DNA of 16,607 nt from Candidatus Bathyarchaeota archaeon (GCA_020697635.1 JAEHCT010000008.1:1-16607); one strand, 5' to 3'; positions 6,294 through 13,950 are shown, numbered from the stretch's first letter. Translations and numbers: made by a program. Notes: generated from the letters alone by a model not told the origin.

Positions 6294-7058
6294 GTGAGAC
6301 AACTGGCGGCCATCGAGACCGGGACCACCGGTCTCTGGTATGGAAGAATAGTCGGCCTCATAGGCACCCATGCGAGGGCATCCAGCAGAGAAAAACTTCT
6401 CAACGAGCTGGGAGAGGAGCTCCAGTATCACCTCGAATGGCTGAGAAGAAACGGAGAGGAGGCGCCCATCATCGAGGACCCGGTGATCGAGGTCACCGAG
6501 GAGGTCTCAGGCGTACAGCTGCTGGGCGAGTCCGGGGGAGAGGTCGCGTTTTTCCGGTTCGACGAGGAGCCTGTGTCCGACGAGCTTCTGCTTCTATGCA
6601 TAAGGCTCATGGGCTATAACAGGCGAGAGATTCTCCGGACGGTGGACGGCCTAACCGACGAGGAGCTATGCAGCGTGCCCCCAGGTAAGGGCAGGAGCAT
6701 CAACCAGATACTCCGGCACGTCTGCAACGCCGAGGAGTGGTACCTGTCCCGCCTCGGCGCCGAGGCAGACCCGCCGTACGAGGCGAAGCTGGGTAGACCC
6801 GTGTCCCAGGTGGACGAGCTGCCGGTCCAAGAGAGGATGAAGGCCGTGAGAGAGGCGTGCGTCGCGTCCCTACGGGTACTGGTTCCAGCAAAGAACGGGT
6901 TGACGCTGACGAGGGCCGAGTACTCGTCCTACCCCGGTGAGAGGTGGTCCACCAGAAAGGTTCTGCGCAGGTACCTGGAGCACGAGAGGGAGCACATCTA
7001 CAACATCAGGGAGTACCTCGGCGTACAGCCTAGAACTACGACCTCTAACGCTAAATAG
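6294..7058 (+). CDS. HicB-like and DinB-like fusion protein
   Basis: The protein has 254 residues and two visible parts. Residues 1-55 (GLWYGRIVGLIGTHARASSR, then a helix ending HLEWLRRNGEE) resemble the partial RNase H-like fold of HicB antitoxins. Residues about 95-242 look like a DinB-superfamily four-helix bundle with the expected metal histidines His142 (ILRHVCNAEEWY) and the HxxxH pair His230/His234 (EHEREHIYN). DinB-fold proteins include thiol-dependent S-transferases, and many have unknown function. No HicA toxin partner is adjacent, so a toxin-antitoxin role is not supported. The start is GTG at 6294, with an in-frame stop twelve bases upstream. It follows tRNA-Glu closely, and the M20 peptidase follows it by 32 bases. 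Confidence 0.7.
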   Translation: MRQLAAIETGTTGLWYGRIVGLIGTHARASSREKLLNELGEELQYHLEWLRRNGEEAPIIEDPVIEVTEEVSGVQLLGESGGEVAFFRFDEEPVSDELLLLCIRLMGYNRREILRTVDGLTDEELCSVPPGKGRSINQILRHVCNAEEWYLSRLGAEADPPYEAKLGRPVSQVDELPVQERMKAVREACVASLRVLVPAKNGLTLTRAEYSSYPGERWSTRKVLRRYLEHEREHIYNIREYLGVQPRTTTSNAK

Positions 7059-7090
7059 CCACTCGCCAACCTTAAACGAAGTGAATATTC

Positions 7091-8218
7091 TTGACGGTCG
7101 TAGACATAGCCAAGGAGCTGATAGCCTTCGACACCAGCGGCCCCCCCGCGCGGGAGCAGGCCTGCGCCCAGTGGATCAAGGACTTCCTCGAGGACATCGG
7201 GTTCGAGGCCGAGCTACAGGTCGTCGAGAAGGACCGCGCCAACGTGATAGGCAAGATAGGCCGGGGCAAGGGGCCTGGCCTCGTCCTCTCGGGCCACATC
7301 GACGTCGTCCTCGCCGGCGACCTAGGACTCTGGAAGGTGACCGGTCCATTCGAACCAGTTGTTAAAAACGGCAAGATCTATGGCCGCGGCGCCTGCGACA
7401 TGAAGGGCCCGGACGCCTGCATACTCCAGGCCGTGAAGGAGCTTGCCAAGGAGAGCTACAAGAGACAGCTCAGCGTCGTCTTCACGGCGGGCGAGGACAC
7501 CGGCGGCTGGTACGTGACCAAGGTTCTCGAAGAGGAGAAGATCACTACTGACGACGCCATGTGCGGCGTCATACCCGAGCCCAGCATGATGGAGATAATA
7601 CCCGTCCACAAGGGTAGCGGCGGAGCCAAGGTCCTCATCCACGGCAGGGCAGCCCACAGCAGCAAGCCCGAGCTCGGGATCAACGCCAACCAGAAGGCGG
7701 CCGACTATCTCTACGCCCTCAGGGGGCTCCAGAGCAAGCTGGACGAGACCAGGCACCCCCTACTGGGCCCCACCACCGTGGAGTGCACCATGATGAACGG
7801 CGGCTTCAAGTCCAACATAATCCCCGACCAGGCCAGGCTGACCCTGAACTTCAGGCTCATACCCGAGCACAAGGACCCGGAGATATCGAGGAGGTGGTTC
7901 GAGGACATGATCGCCTCTTTATCCTCCAAGGACCCGGAGTTCAAAGCCGAGCTGACCAGTCACAGAGCAAGCGAGCCCCTCGACGTCCCCCTGGACAGCC
8001 GGATAGTGACGACCCTCAGAGACATCCTGGGCACAAGGATAGTGGGCGCGCCCTACTACACGGAGGCGGTGAACTACACGAGGGCAGGCATCCCCACGGT
8101 GATATGCGGCCCAGGCAGCATAGATCAGGCCCATACGCCCGACGAGTACGTCTCGCTGGAGCAGCTTGAGCTCGGCGTATCGACCTTCAAGGAAGCCGTC
8201 AAACGTATCTGCGTATAA
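7091..8218 (+). CDS. M20-family metallopeptidase (ArgE/DapE-like)
   Basis: This is a 375-residue zinc hydrolase that removes acyl or amino-acid groups from small amide substrates. The family ligands are present: His69 and Asp71 in SGHIDVV, Asp103 in GACDMKG, Glu135 and Asp136 in AGEDTGG, Glu163 in IPEPS and His348 in QAHTPDE. The dimerisation insert is at about 170-285 (GRAAHSSKPELG). The pair after AG is usually Glu-Glu; here the second is Asp. The TTG start at 7091 is preceded by GTGA as a weak ribosome site. Possible roles are acetylornithine or succinyl-diaminopimelate deacylation, or dipeptide hydrolysis. No arginine or lysine genes are nearby, so the substrate is open. Confidence 0.88.
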   Translation: MTVVDIAKELIAFDTSGPPAREQACAQWIKDFLEDIGFEAELQVVEKDRANVIGKIGRGKGPGLVLSGHIDVVLAGDLGLWKVTGPFEPVVKNGKIYGRGACDMKGPDACILQAVKELAKESYKRQLSVVFTAGEDTGGWYVTKVLEEEKITTDDAMCGVIPEPSMMEIIPVHKGSGGAKVLIHGRAAHSSKPELGINANQKAADYLYALRGLQSKLDETRHPLLGPTTVECTMMNGGFKSNIIPDQARLTLNFRLIPEHKDPEISRRWFEDMIASLSSKDPEFKAELTSHRASEPLDVPLDSRIVTTLRDILGTRIVGAPYYTEAVNYTRAGIPTVICGPGSIDQAHTPDEYVSLEQLELGVSTFKEAVKRICV

Positions 8219-8345
8219 ACGATCTTTCTTATTCACCTCCATATTGTGTATTACAAGTGTAAACATTCAGGTTGCACACATAGTTGACCCATTATTCTCA
8301 ACGTGAGAGAGTAACAAACATCCTTCGAAAAACAATCTATGACAA

Positions 8346-8354
8346 CTTATATAA
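8346..8354 (+). promoter_or_regulatory. TATA box for the small basic protein gene
   Basis: CTTATATAA sits about 40 bases before the TTG start, in an AT-rich spacer that separates this gene from the M20 gene. It is one of the strongest TATA matches in the window. Confidence 0.6.
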
Positions 8355-8389
8355 ATGAAAGAAATATAGAATAAAAGTAGGCGAAGAAA

Positions 8390-8641
8390 TTGAGTGACGT
8401 AAAGTTCGACTTAAAACCAGTTCAAAAAAAGCCTTCAAGAAAGTATAGAAAAGGCAGCAAATATGACCCTATCATCGATAGCTTCCTAGAAAGTGAGCAC
8501 GATCTAGTAAAGGTAGAAGTGGCTGGAAAAGACGCCAACTATCTGAGAACTCAGCTCAAGAAGAGAATCGACGCACGTGAACTTCAGAGCAAGATCGAAG
8601 TCTCAGTAGTAAACAATATCGCCTACCTTGAAAAGCTGTAA
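8390..8641 (+). CDS. Small basic protein of unknown function (83 residues)
   Basis: The frame starts at TTG (8390) about 40 bases after a strong TATA box and ends before T-rich sequence, so it is its own transcription unit. The N-terminal 30 residues are lysine- and arginine-rich (KPVQKKPSRKYRKGSKY), suggesting nucleic acid or ribosome binding. The C-terminal part (VEVAGKDANYLRTQLKKRI, then SVVNNIAYLEKL) looks like a compact alpha/beta domain. I recall similar small proteins in TACK archaea but cannot name a family. Its base composition and codon choice are much more AT-rich (AAA, GAA, AGA codons) than neighbouring genes. That may reflect high expression or a different origin. Confidence 0.75.
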   Translation: MSDVKFDLKPVQKKPSRKYRKGSKYDPIIDSFLESEHDLVKVEVAGKDANYLRTQLKKRIDARELQSKIEVSVVNNIAYLEKL

Positions 8642-8651
8642 ATTCCTTCAC

Positions 8652-8676
8652 CTTTTTAACTCTATTTTTTCATTTC
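8652..8676 (+). terminator. T-rich terminator after small basic protein
   Basis: Within 40 bases of the stop there are runs of five and six T on the coding strand, the usual archaeal intrinsic termination signal. No hairpin is needed or seen. Confidence 0.55.
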
Positions 8677-8748
8677 TTACAATCATAGAGTAGTGTATTG
8701 TCTAGATCATTATGAGGGCGCCACGTGAGAACGGTCGTATACTTGGAA

Positions 8749-8943
8749 TCAGATCTCGACCGTGGGGCAGCCCAGCCTGGAGATGACCTCGGCCTCGTCC
8801 CCGGGCTCCAGCTTGAGGGTGTATAGGCGTCTACTCGTACTCAGCTTGAGCTTTACGTTGTCTGGGTTCCGCTTGATCCTGCACTCGGTGGCCTTCCCTG
8901 AGAGCTCCACGAACTCGTCCTTGTCGAACACTTCGATGGGCAA
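8749..8943 (-). CDS. rpl38e: Ribosomal protein L38e
   Basis: This small protein matches the archaeal/eukaryotic L38e pattern: an acidic opening (EVFDKDEFVELSGKATECR), then a basic stretch with KLKLSTSRRLYTLKLEP and an ending in GCPTVEI. L38e is a large-subunit protein found in eukaryotes and TACK-type archaea. I chose TTG at 8941-8943 (64 residues, MPIEVFD) because GGAGTGA lies eight bases before it as a ribosome site and homologues tend to begin MPxEI. A GTG at 8950-8952 inside that site would add three residues. The frame extends further upstream into the MFS gene, but that part is not coding in character. A TATA-like CCATTAAAAC at 8981-8990 could serve as promoter. The MFS gene ends 53 bases upstream. 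Confidence 0.82.
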   Translation of the reverse strand: MPIEVFDKDEFVELSGKATECRIKRNPDNVKLKLSTSRRLYTLKLEPGDEAEVISRLGCPTVEI

Positions 8944-8996
8944 CGTTTTCACTCCGTGTCCATGAAAGAAAGGATGCTTGGTTTTAATGGTTTCGC

Positions 8997-10280
8997 TTAC
9001 ACCTCGGCGGTCTTGGGCTCCTCCACGAGCCCTGCCACGAGGAAGAGGCTGGCCACCAGGAAGACGACGTTGAGGTACCACGGGTACATGGGGTTGATCT
9101 CGTAGATGTAGCCGCTCACGAGGCTGCCCAGCATGCTGGGTACGAAGAGGATGAAACCTTGGGCGTAGCCGCCCCCGCTTATCCCGAGGCTAACTCCTTG
9201 GCCCAGGCCCGCCATTATCCTCCCGCGTACGTTGCGTGGGATGGTGTCGGCGAGGAACACGCCGCTGCTTATCCAGATGAACGCGTTCCCCAGCACCAGC
9301 GCGACGTAGATGACTGCCGTGGAGACGAAACCGGCGCTGTAGGGGAAAGCCAGCATGGCGGGCGCCGAGATAACGAAGCTTATGATCATGCACTTCTTTG
9401 GCCCAAGCCTGTCCACCATGTTTCCCACTCCGAAGCTGACAAGTGTCTTCGCTATCCCCGCTATGAGGAATATGGTCCCCCACTGCATCTCCGTCAAGCC
9501 CACGATCTCTATGCCGTATATGACCCAGAACGGCTGTACTAGGCTGCCTGTGAAGACTAGTATCATCGCGATGAGGCTGTAGCCCCGCATGTTGGCCCTT
9601 ATCCAGCCAACGGACTCGAAGACGTCGCTATATGCCCCCCTGACTATCTCGGGGATGTTCCACTCGAACCCCGTGTTCGTGATGGTCTCCTTGAGGTACT
9701 TTATCCTCATCACCGCGACCAGGGAGGCCATGAGGAAGCTGAGGGTGTACCCCATCCTCATCGCCGGGACCAGGGTGTACCTCTCGATGAGCCACCCCCC
9801 TAGGAAAGGAGCCAGTATCCTAACGGCCTCGGGGATGGCGATGGTGAGGCTGAATATCTTTCCCCTCGCGCCCGGCGGTATCGAGTCAGCCATTATGGCG
9901 TTTAGCGCCGGCATGTAGAACAGCACGAGCTGCTGGAACGCTATCGCGACGGCCATCCACTGCCAAGTCGGAGCAAGCACATACACGATGAAGCTTAAGG
10001 CGAACAACATGGTGGCGTAGCCGACGAGCTTCGCCCTACCCGACTTGTCGGCGAGGTAACCGCCCAACGGGTAGAAGACCATGCCCGTCACGTTGCCTAG
10101 GGCAGTTATCATGCCTATCACCGGCTTGCTCCCGCCCAGCTCCTGGATGAAGAGGCTCTGGTAAGGGAACACCACCGACATGCTCAGGCTCCATATTATC
10201 CGGCTCACAGTGAGCACGAGGATGTTGCCCCTCATGAGCTGCCTGAGCGTCGGCTCCTGATTCGCCGCAGTTCCCGTCAA
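8997..10280 (-). CDS. Major facilitator superfamily transporter
   Basis: This is a 427-residue integral membrane protein with about twelve hydrophobic segments in two halves. The MFS signature loop between helices 2 and 3 is clear (GGYLADKSGRAK, residues 73-84), and a second-half counterpart occurs at GNMVDRLGPKK. The central loop around residues 190-225 is charged and cytoplasmic. It resembles drug or small-solute exporters, but the cargo cannot be told. The start is TTG at 10278-10280, giving a short hydrophilic N-terminus. A TATA box at 10311-10320 predicts a leader of under ten bases. Its neighbours act on RNA, so no functional link is evident. Confidence 0.9.
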   Translation of the reverse strand: MTGTAANQEPTLRQLMRGNILVLTVSRIIWSLSMSVVFPYQSLFIQELGGSKPVIGMITALGNVTGMVFYPLGGYLADKSGRAKLVGYATMLFALSFIVYVLAPTWQWMAVAIAFQQLVLFYMPALNAIMADSIPPGARGKIFSLTIAIPEAVRILAPFLGGWLIERYTLVPAMRMGYTLSFLMASLVAVMRIKYLKETITNTGFEWNIPEIVRGAYSDVFESVGWIRANMRGYSLIAMILVFTGSLVQPFWVIYGIEIVGLTEMQWGTIFLIAGIAKTLVSFGVGNMVDRLGPKKCMIISFVISAPAMLAFPYSAGFVSTAVIYVALVLGNAFIWISSGVFLADTIPRNVRGRIMAGLGQGVSLGISGGGYAQGFILFVPSMLGSLVSGYIYEINPMYPWYLNVVFLVASLFLVAGLVEEPKTAEV

Positions 10281-10310
10281 ACCTAGAATCCGCTATGGTG
10301 CGGCGGCTAC

Positions 10311-10320
10311 GATATAAAGT
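10311..10320 (-). promoter_or_regulatory. TATA box for the MFS transporter
   Basis: The minus strand reads ACTTTATATC, centred about 35 bases upstream of the TTG start and 16 bases beyond the aCPSF2 stop, so the transporter probably has its own promoter. Confidence 0.55.
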
Positions 10321-10335
10321 TTGTCAGGAAAGAAG

Positions 10336-11595
10336 CTAGAACGTGAACTCTTCTTCCTGGTTCGGTGCGACGCCTTTGAGGTCAAGCTCGTCCCTGACCC
10401 ACTCGGCCAGGAAGTCGCAGCTCTCCTCCTCGCCGTGGATGACGTAGACGTCTGGCTTACCCTTGAGCCCCCTGAGGAACTTCTGCAGCGGCGTCCTCCC
10501 GCTGTGGCTGCTGAAGTCGAAGTGCTTCACCTTTGCGTTCACCCTCGTTTCACGATCCTTTATGGGGAACATCCCCGTCTCCAGAAGCTTGGCGCCGTTC
10601 GTGCCGGGCACCTGGAAGCTCACTATGTAGACTGAGTTGTTGGCGTTCTGGGCCAGCTTCTCCATGTAGAACATGACGGTGCCTCCCTGGAGCATCCCGG
10701 ATGGGGCTACTATCACGTCCGCCTTCTTGACGATCTGCCGTCTGTCCCTCCAGCCCCTTATTATGTGGACCCCGGCCATTGCCTGAGCGTAGGTTTTGGG
10801 GGTCTTCACAGAGTCTGGTACATCGAGCATCGCCTGGTTCACGGCTCTGGCCATCCCGTCCAACAGCATGTAGCCTTTGAACTTGTGGGCGTGGAGGACG
10901 CTTATCATCTCGTGGCTGCGGCCCACGGCGAAGGCCGGTACAAGCACCTTGCCGCCGTCGTTCACCGTCGACTTGATCTCCTTCACGAACTCCTCCTCCA
11001 GCTGCTTCCTCTCCGGGTGCTCGTGCATCGCGTACGTGGACTCGATTATGACTGCGTCGTACTTCCTCCTCGGCACCTTGGCGCCGCGGCAGATCCTGGT
11101 CTGTATGGTGTTGAAGTCGCTGGTGTATAGTAGCTTCTTGTCCCCGACTTTGATGTCCACCATGGCGCTGCCGGGTATATGCCCCGCGTCGAGGAGGCTG
11201 AACTCCATGTCCTTGACCTTCACCTTCTGGCCGTAGACGATGTCGTTCCTGTACTTCTGCATCTTGTCGAGCTCCAGGTACTCGAAGGGCAGATAGTAGC
11301 TGTTGAGCTTGATCATGTCCTTTATGAGTATCTTCATCAGCTCGCTCGTGGTACGAGTCGCAAAGTACGGCTTCTTCTCCGATAAGTAGAAGAGCGGGAC
11401 CCCGCCGCTATGGTCGAGGTGGGCGTGCCCCACCACGATGGCGTCCAAGTCCTTCGCTCTTATGTGGCCCGGGAACTCTGGTGGAGTGCCCGGCTTGACG
11501 CCGTACTCCAGAAGCAGGTTCGCCTCATCTGATATTACCTGGACGGCGTTACCTCCCACCTTGTGGGTGCCACCCATGAACCTAAGTTTAACCAT
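10336..11595 (-). CDS. aCPSF2-like beta-CASP ribonuclease (no KH domains)
   Basis: This is a metallo-beta-lactamase/beta-CASP enzyme of 419 residues. The zinc motif is GHAHLDHSGG (His57, His59, Asp61, His62). Further ligands are His138 (DAGHIPGS) and Asp159 (YTSDFN). The beta-CASP motifs follow: acidic motif A near 184 (IIESTYA), histidine motif B near 363 (DFSSHSG) and histidine motif C near 386 (VIHGEEE). It begins directly with the lactamase fold and lacks the N-terminal KH domains of aCPSF1, which places it with aCPSF2. Such enzymes have endo- and/or 5'-3' exoribonuclease activity in RNA processing. The ATG is at 11593-11595. A leader with a hairpin appears to precede it. Confidence 0.88.
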   Translation of the reverse strand: MVKLRFMGGTHKVGGNAVQVISDEANLLLEYGVKPGTPPEFPGHIRAKDLDAIVVGHAHLDHSGGVPLFYLSEKKPYFATRTTSELMKILIKDMIKLNSYYLPFEYLELDKMQKYRNDIVYGQKVKVKDMEFSLLDAGHIPGSAMVDIKVGDKKLLYTSDFNTIQTRICRGAKVPRRKYDAVIIESTYAMHEHPERKQLEEEFVKEIKSTVNDGGKVLVPAFAVGRSHEMISVLHAHKFKGYMLLDGMARAVNQAMLDVPDSVKTPKTYAQAMAGVHIIRGWRDRRQIVKKADVIVAPSGMLQGGTVMFYMEKLAQNANNSVYIVSFQVPGTNGAKLLETGMFPIKDRETRVNAKVKHFDFSSHSGRTPLQKFLRGLKGKPDVYVIHGEEESCDFLAEWVRDELDLKGVAPNQEEEFTF

Positions 11596-11661
11596 TCTTA
11601 CTATTACCTAACCTAGTCGAAAAAGCCCGCGTATATGCACATGCGAGCAGTTTCAGTCCTT

Positions 11662-11730
11662 TCCCCGACAACCAGTCGAAGCTGAGTCACCTAGGGGGAC
11701 ACAACATATCCATACTGCCTATTCTTATAG
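11662..11730 (-). promoter_or_regulatory. Promoter and structured leader before aCPSF2
   Basis: The minus strand has CTATAAGAAT at 11721-11730. Adding 26 bases places a start near 11699. Transcription would then open with an imperfect hairpin at 11662-11699: TCCCC/GGGGA outer pairs, GAC/GTC and CAG/CTG inner pairs, and loop CTTCGA. The resulting leader is about 100 bases long, far longer than others here. It could regulate aCPSF2 or be a separate small RNA. A weaker TATA-like site at about 11631-11640 is an alternative promoter. Confidence 0.35.
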
Positions 11731-11790
11731 TTTGCTTTTTTCTGGGCTGAACGTTTGGGTTCCCCAGAACGAGGGGTTGCTCATAAGCGA

Positions 11791-13371
11791 CTATAACAGG
11801 CTCAGAACCTGTTCCCCTGTCTCCTTATTCCAGATGTTCTCGGGTCTCAACACGAGCAGTGAAGGCGTGAAGCTTCTCAGCGCCTCCTCAAGCCTCTCGT
11901 CAAAGGAGCCGCCTCCCCCCACGAGCACCACCTTCTGGTGGCCGGTCGCTTTCACATACTCCACGGTCTTCTCCACGGTGAACTCCCGGGTCTCGTGGTC
12001 TAGGGGCTCCGCTATCTCGTACTGACTCAGGGGGTAGGTCTCTGCCAGGCTCTCCGGCACCACACCGTAGGGGGCGGCGGCGAAGCAGACGTTTATCTCG
12101 CCCAGCCTCGGCTGCAGGCCTTCCCTCAGCCGCAGGTACCCGGGGTAGGTGTTGAACGGCTTCTCAGGGGGGGCCGGGATGAGCAGCAGCGTGGTCTTCC
12201 CCTCAGGCCGGCCGTAGTTGTTGATGAGCTGTTTGGCGTGCCTCGTAACCTCCGGCTTGGCTAGGCTGTGGTAGTCGTAGTAGAAGACGCCGCGGCCCTT
12301 GAACCCGTGGCTCCCCCTCTCCAGGTGCTCCCTGTAGGTGGAGAGCCGCTTGAGGGCGGCCGTCATCTGGGGGTGCCCCTTGGCCCTGGCCTCCACCAGG
12401 TCCCAGAGGCGGCCTTCCACGATGGACTGCTTCACGACGTTCATCTCCGTCATCGTGGCGTGGAGGTTGTGCTCGGCGAGGAGCCTCTGCCTCTCACCCC
12501 TGGGCATGGTCTTGAGGCTGTCGGCTGTGCGGCCCCTGCACACGGGGCAGCTGCAGGGGAGGTACTGGAGGTCCTGGAGCTGCACGGTTCCCCTGACGGT
12601 CATGTACCGCTCGTCCTTGGCGTAGAGGACGTAGGCGGCGCTGTCGAAGAGGTCGCAGCCCATGGCGACGCTCATGGCGAAGACCATTGGGTGGCCCGCG
12701 CCGAAGAGGTGGAGGGGCCGCTCGGCAGGCAGGTTGAGCTTGGCGGTCATTACCATGTCCACCAGCACAGGGTACATGTATCGCTCCATGACCTCGGTGG
12801 GGCTGCCCAGCGCGTGTACGTCGTACGGCATCTCGCCGACAAGCCTCGCCGAACGCGCCACGAGGTCCAGGTGTCTCCCCCCCTGGACGGGGCCCACCCA
12901 CAGGGCCTCCGAGTCCTCTATGAGGGGAAGCGCAGCCTCTTCCCTCCTCAGCGTCTCCTCCACGGTGTACTCAACGTCGCTCCTCGGCACGTCCCACCCC
13001 GTGGGTATGTCGAGGATCACCGCGATGTCAGAGCCTATATGTTTCTGGAACTCGATTATCTCGGTCTGGGTCACCTCGACGCCGCCGTAGACCAGTATCT
13101 GGTAGGCGCCGCTGTCCGTCATGACGACGCCGTCGTAGTCCAGCAGCTCGTGGACGTTGAGGTCGGGGATATCGCCGAACTGTTTCCTTATGATGTAGCT
13201 GTTGGTTATCACGATGTCGCAGCCGAACTCTTCCCTCATCCGCCTCGGCGCTAAGGTCTGGAGCAACGGGTTGATGACCGGCATGAAGGCGGGGGTCTCC
13301 ACCTCCCCGCTCTTGGTGCGCAGCCTCCCGATCCGGCCCAGCAGGTCCCTGTCCCGAAGCTCGAACGACAT
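11791..13371 (-). CDS. tgtA: Archaeosine tRNA-guanine transglycosylase, catalytic subunit
   Basis: The enzyme exchanges guanine-15 in the tRNA D loop for preQ0, the first step of archaeosine formation. Residues 1 to about 360 are the TIM-barrel: Asp86 in TDSGAYQ, the nucleophile Asp243 in LFDSAAY, and the zinc site CSCPVC (Cys273, 275, 278) plus His301. A C-terminal C1-type domain follows to residue 526. The usual archaeal enzyme is about 580-650 residues and ends with C2 and PUA domains, which are missing here. A gene matching exactly those domains lies at 15313-15783. The ATG at 13369-13371 has AGTTAAAAC about 28 bases upstream, suggesting a leaderless message. The SmAP3 gene ends 58 bases upstream on the same strand. 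Confidence 0.92.
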   Translation of the reverse strand: MSFELRDRDLLGRIGRLRTKSGEVETPAFMPVINPLLQTLAPRRMREEFGCDIVITNSYIIRKQFGDIPDLNVHELLDYDGVVMTDSGAYQILVYGGVEVTQTEIIEFQKHIGSDIAVILDIPTGWDVPRSDVEYTVEETLRREEAALPLIEDSEALWVGPVQGGRHLDLVARSARLVGEMPYDVHALGSPTEVMERYMYPVLVDMVMTAKLNLPAERPLHLFGAGHPMVFAMSVAMGCDLFDSAAYVLYAKDERYMTVRGTVQLQDLQYLPCSCPVCRGRTADSLKTMPRGERQRLLAEHNLHATMTEMNVVKQSIVEGRLWDLVEARAKGHPQMTAALKRLSTYREHLERGSHGFKGRGVFYYDYHSLAKPEVTRHAKQLINNYGRPEGKTTLLLIPAPPEKPFNTYPGYLRLREGLQPRLGEINVCFAAAPYGVVPESLAETYPLSQYEIAEPLDHETREFTVEKTVEYVKATGHQKVVLVGGGGSFDERLEEALRSFTPSLLVLRPENIWNKETGEQVLSLL

Positions 13372-13394
13372 GTGGAGTTTAATCTGATGTGTCC

Positions 13395-13403
13395 GTTTTA
13401 ACT
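13395..13403 (-). promoter_or_regulatory. TATA-like element for tgtA
   Basis: The minus strand reads AGTTAAAAC, centred 28 bases from the ATG, consistent with a leaderless transcript. No Shine-Dalgarno is present, which agrees. Confidence 0.4.
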
Positions 13404-13429
13404 CTTGTTCAGATAGGAAAAATTGGGGT

Positions 13430-13852
13430 TTAAGTGGTCTCTGCCACGAACCTGTTGTATATGTCCCGGACTCTATCGGCCGCCGGCCCTGTCCCCTCGA
13501 TGATGCCTGTCTCGTTTAACCTTATCTTGTTCATCACGACGAGTACGCCGGCCTCGGAGAAGTACTGGACCATGTTGGGGAAGACGCGCTCCAGCCTCTC
13601 CTTCAACCCTTCTAGGTTGAACGGCCTCTCCGTGGCCATCACCTTGGCAACGGTGTTCCCGGTGAGGAATAGCCTGTGGTACAGCGTCCCCTGCTTTCCC
13701 TTGACGTCGCCTAAGGCGACGCTCATGCTCTGGCTGTCGAAGCCCAGGAGGACGCCCTCGTAGGCCTTTCCCGAGGTGTCCTCGACGAAGACGGGTTTGC
13801 CGACCAGCTGCCCAAGCTCCTCGAAGAATTTTCTACCTGTTATAGCCGCCAA
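13430..13852 (-). CDS. SmAP3-like Sm/Lsm RNA-binding protein
   Basis: The 140-residue protein starts with an Sm fold: helix (GRKFFEELGQLVGKPV), then Sm1-like strands (EGVLLGFDSQSMSVALGDV) and a closing strand near 58-72 (HRLFLTGNTVAKV). A second alpha/beta domain of about 65 residues (FNLEGLKERLERVFP through RFVAETT) follows. This two-domain form fits SmAP3 of Pyrobaculum-type archaea. Sm proteins form rings that bind U-rich RNA. The TTG start (13850-13852) has GAGGT nine bases upstream. The promoter has a TATA box at 13891-13897 with a perfect palindrome (13871-13889) directly downstream, suggesting controlled expression. Confidence 0.82.
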   Translation of the reverse strand: MAAITGRKFFEELGQLVGKPVFVEDTSGKAYEGVLLGFDSQSMSVALGDVKGKQGTLYHRLFLTGNTVAKVMATERPFNLEGLKERLERVFPNMVQYFSEAGVLVVMNKIRLNETGIIEGTGPAADRVRDIYNRFVAETT

Positions 13853-13870
13853 CGTGCTTACCTCTAACCC

Positions 13871-13889
13871 TAGAGTATCCCCTACTCTA
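13871..13889. promoter_or_regulatory. Perfect palindrome downstream of SmAP3 TATA box
   Basis: TAGAGTA (13871-13877) and TACTCTA (13883-13889) are exact reverse complements with a five-base spacer. The site begins one base after the TATA element and would end at the predicted transcription start (about 13868). This is the standard position of an archaeal repressor operator. Part of it could also form a hairpin if transcription starts earlier. Confidence 0.6.
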
Positions 13890-13890
13890 A

Positions 13891-13900
13891 TATAAAAACA
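13891..13900 (-). promoter_or_regulatory. TATA box for the SmAP3-like gene
   Basis: The minus strand reads TGTTTTTATA, about 40-48 bases upstream of the TTG start. Confidence 0.55.
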
Positions 13901-13950
13901 AGAAACTTTTCCCGTACCAGAAGCAGCCCAGAGCAGGTTCAGCCTATTGT

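Noticed and set aside
6294..7058. Classical HicAB toxin-antitoxin pair
   Set aside because: Only a HicB-like domain is present. No small HicA-like dsRNA-binding frame lies next to it on either strand.
8944..9081. Upstream extension of the L38e frame
   Set aside because: It overlaps the end of the MFS gene, reads as arginine-rich shadow sequence and has no ribosome site. L38e proteins are about 60-75 residues.
12268..13254. Long plus-strand frame of 328 codons opposite tgtA
   Set aside because: It is the antisense of a fully supported enzyme gene. Its His/Val/Gly-rich composition is typical of a GC-rich shadow.
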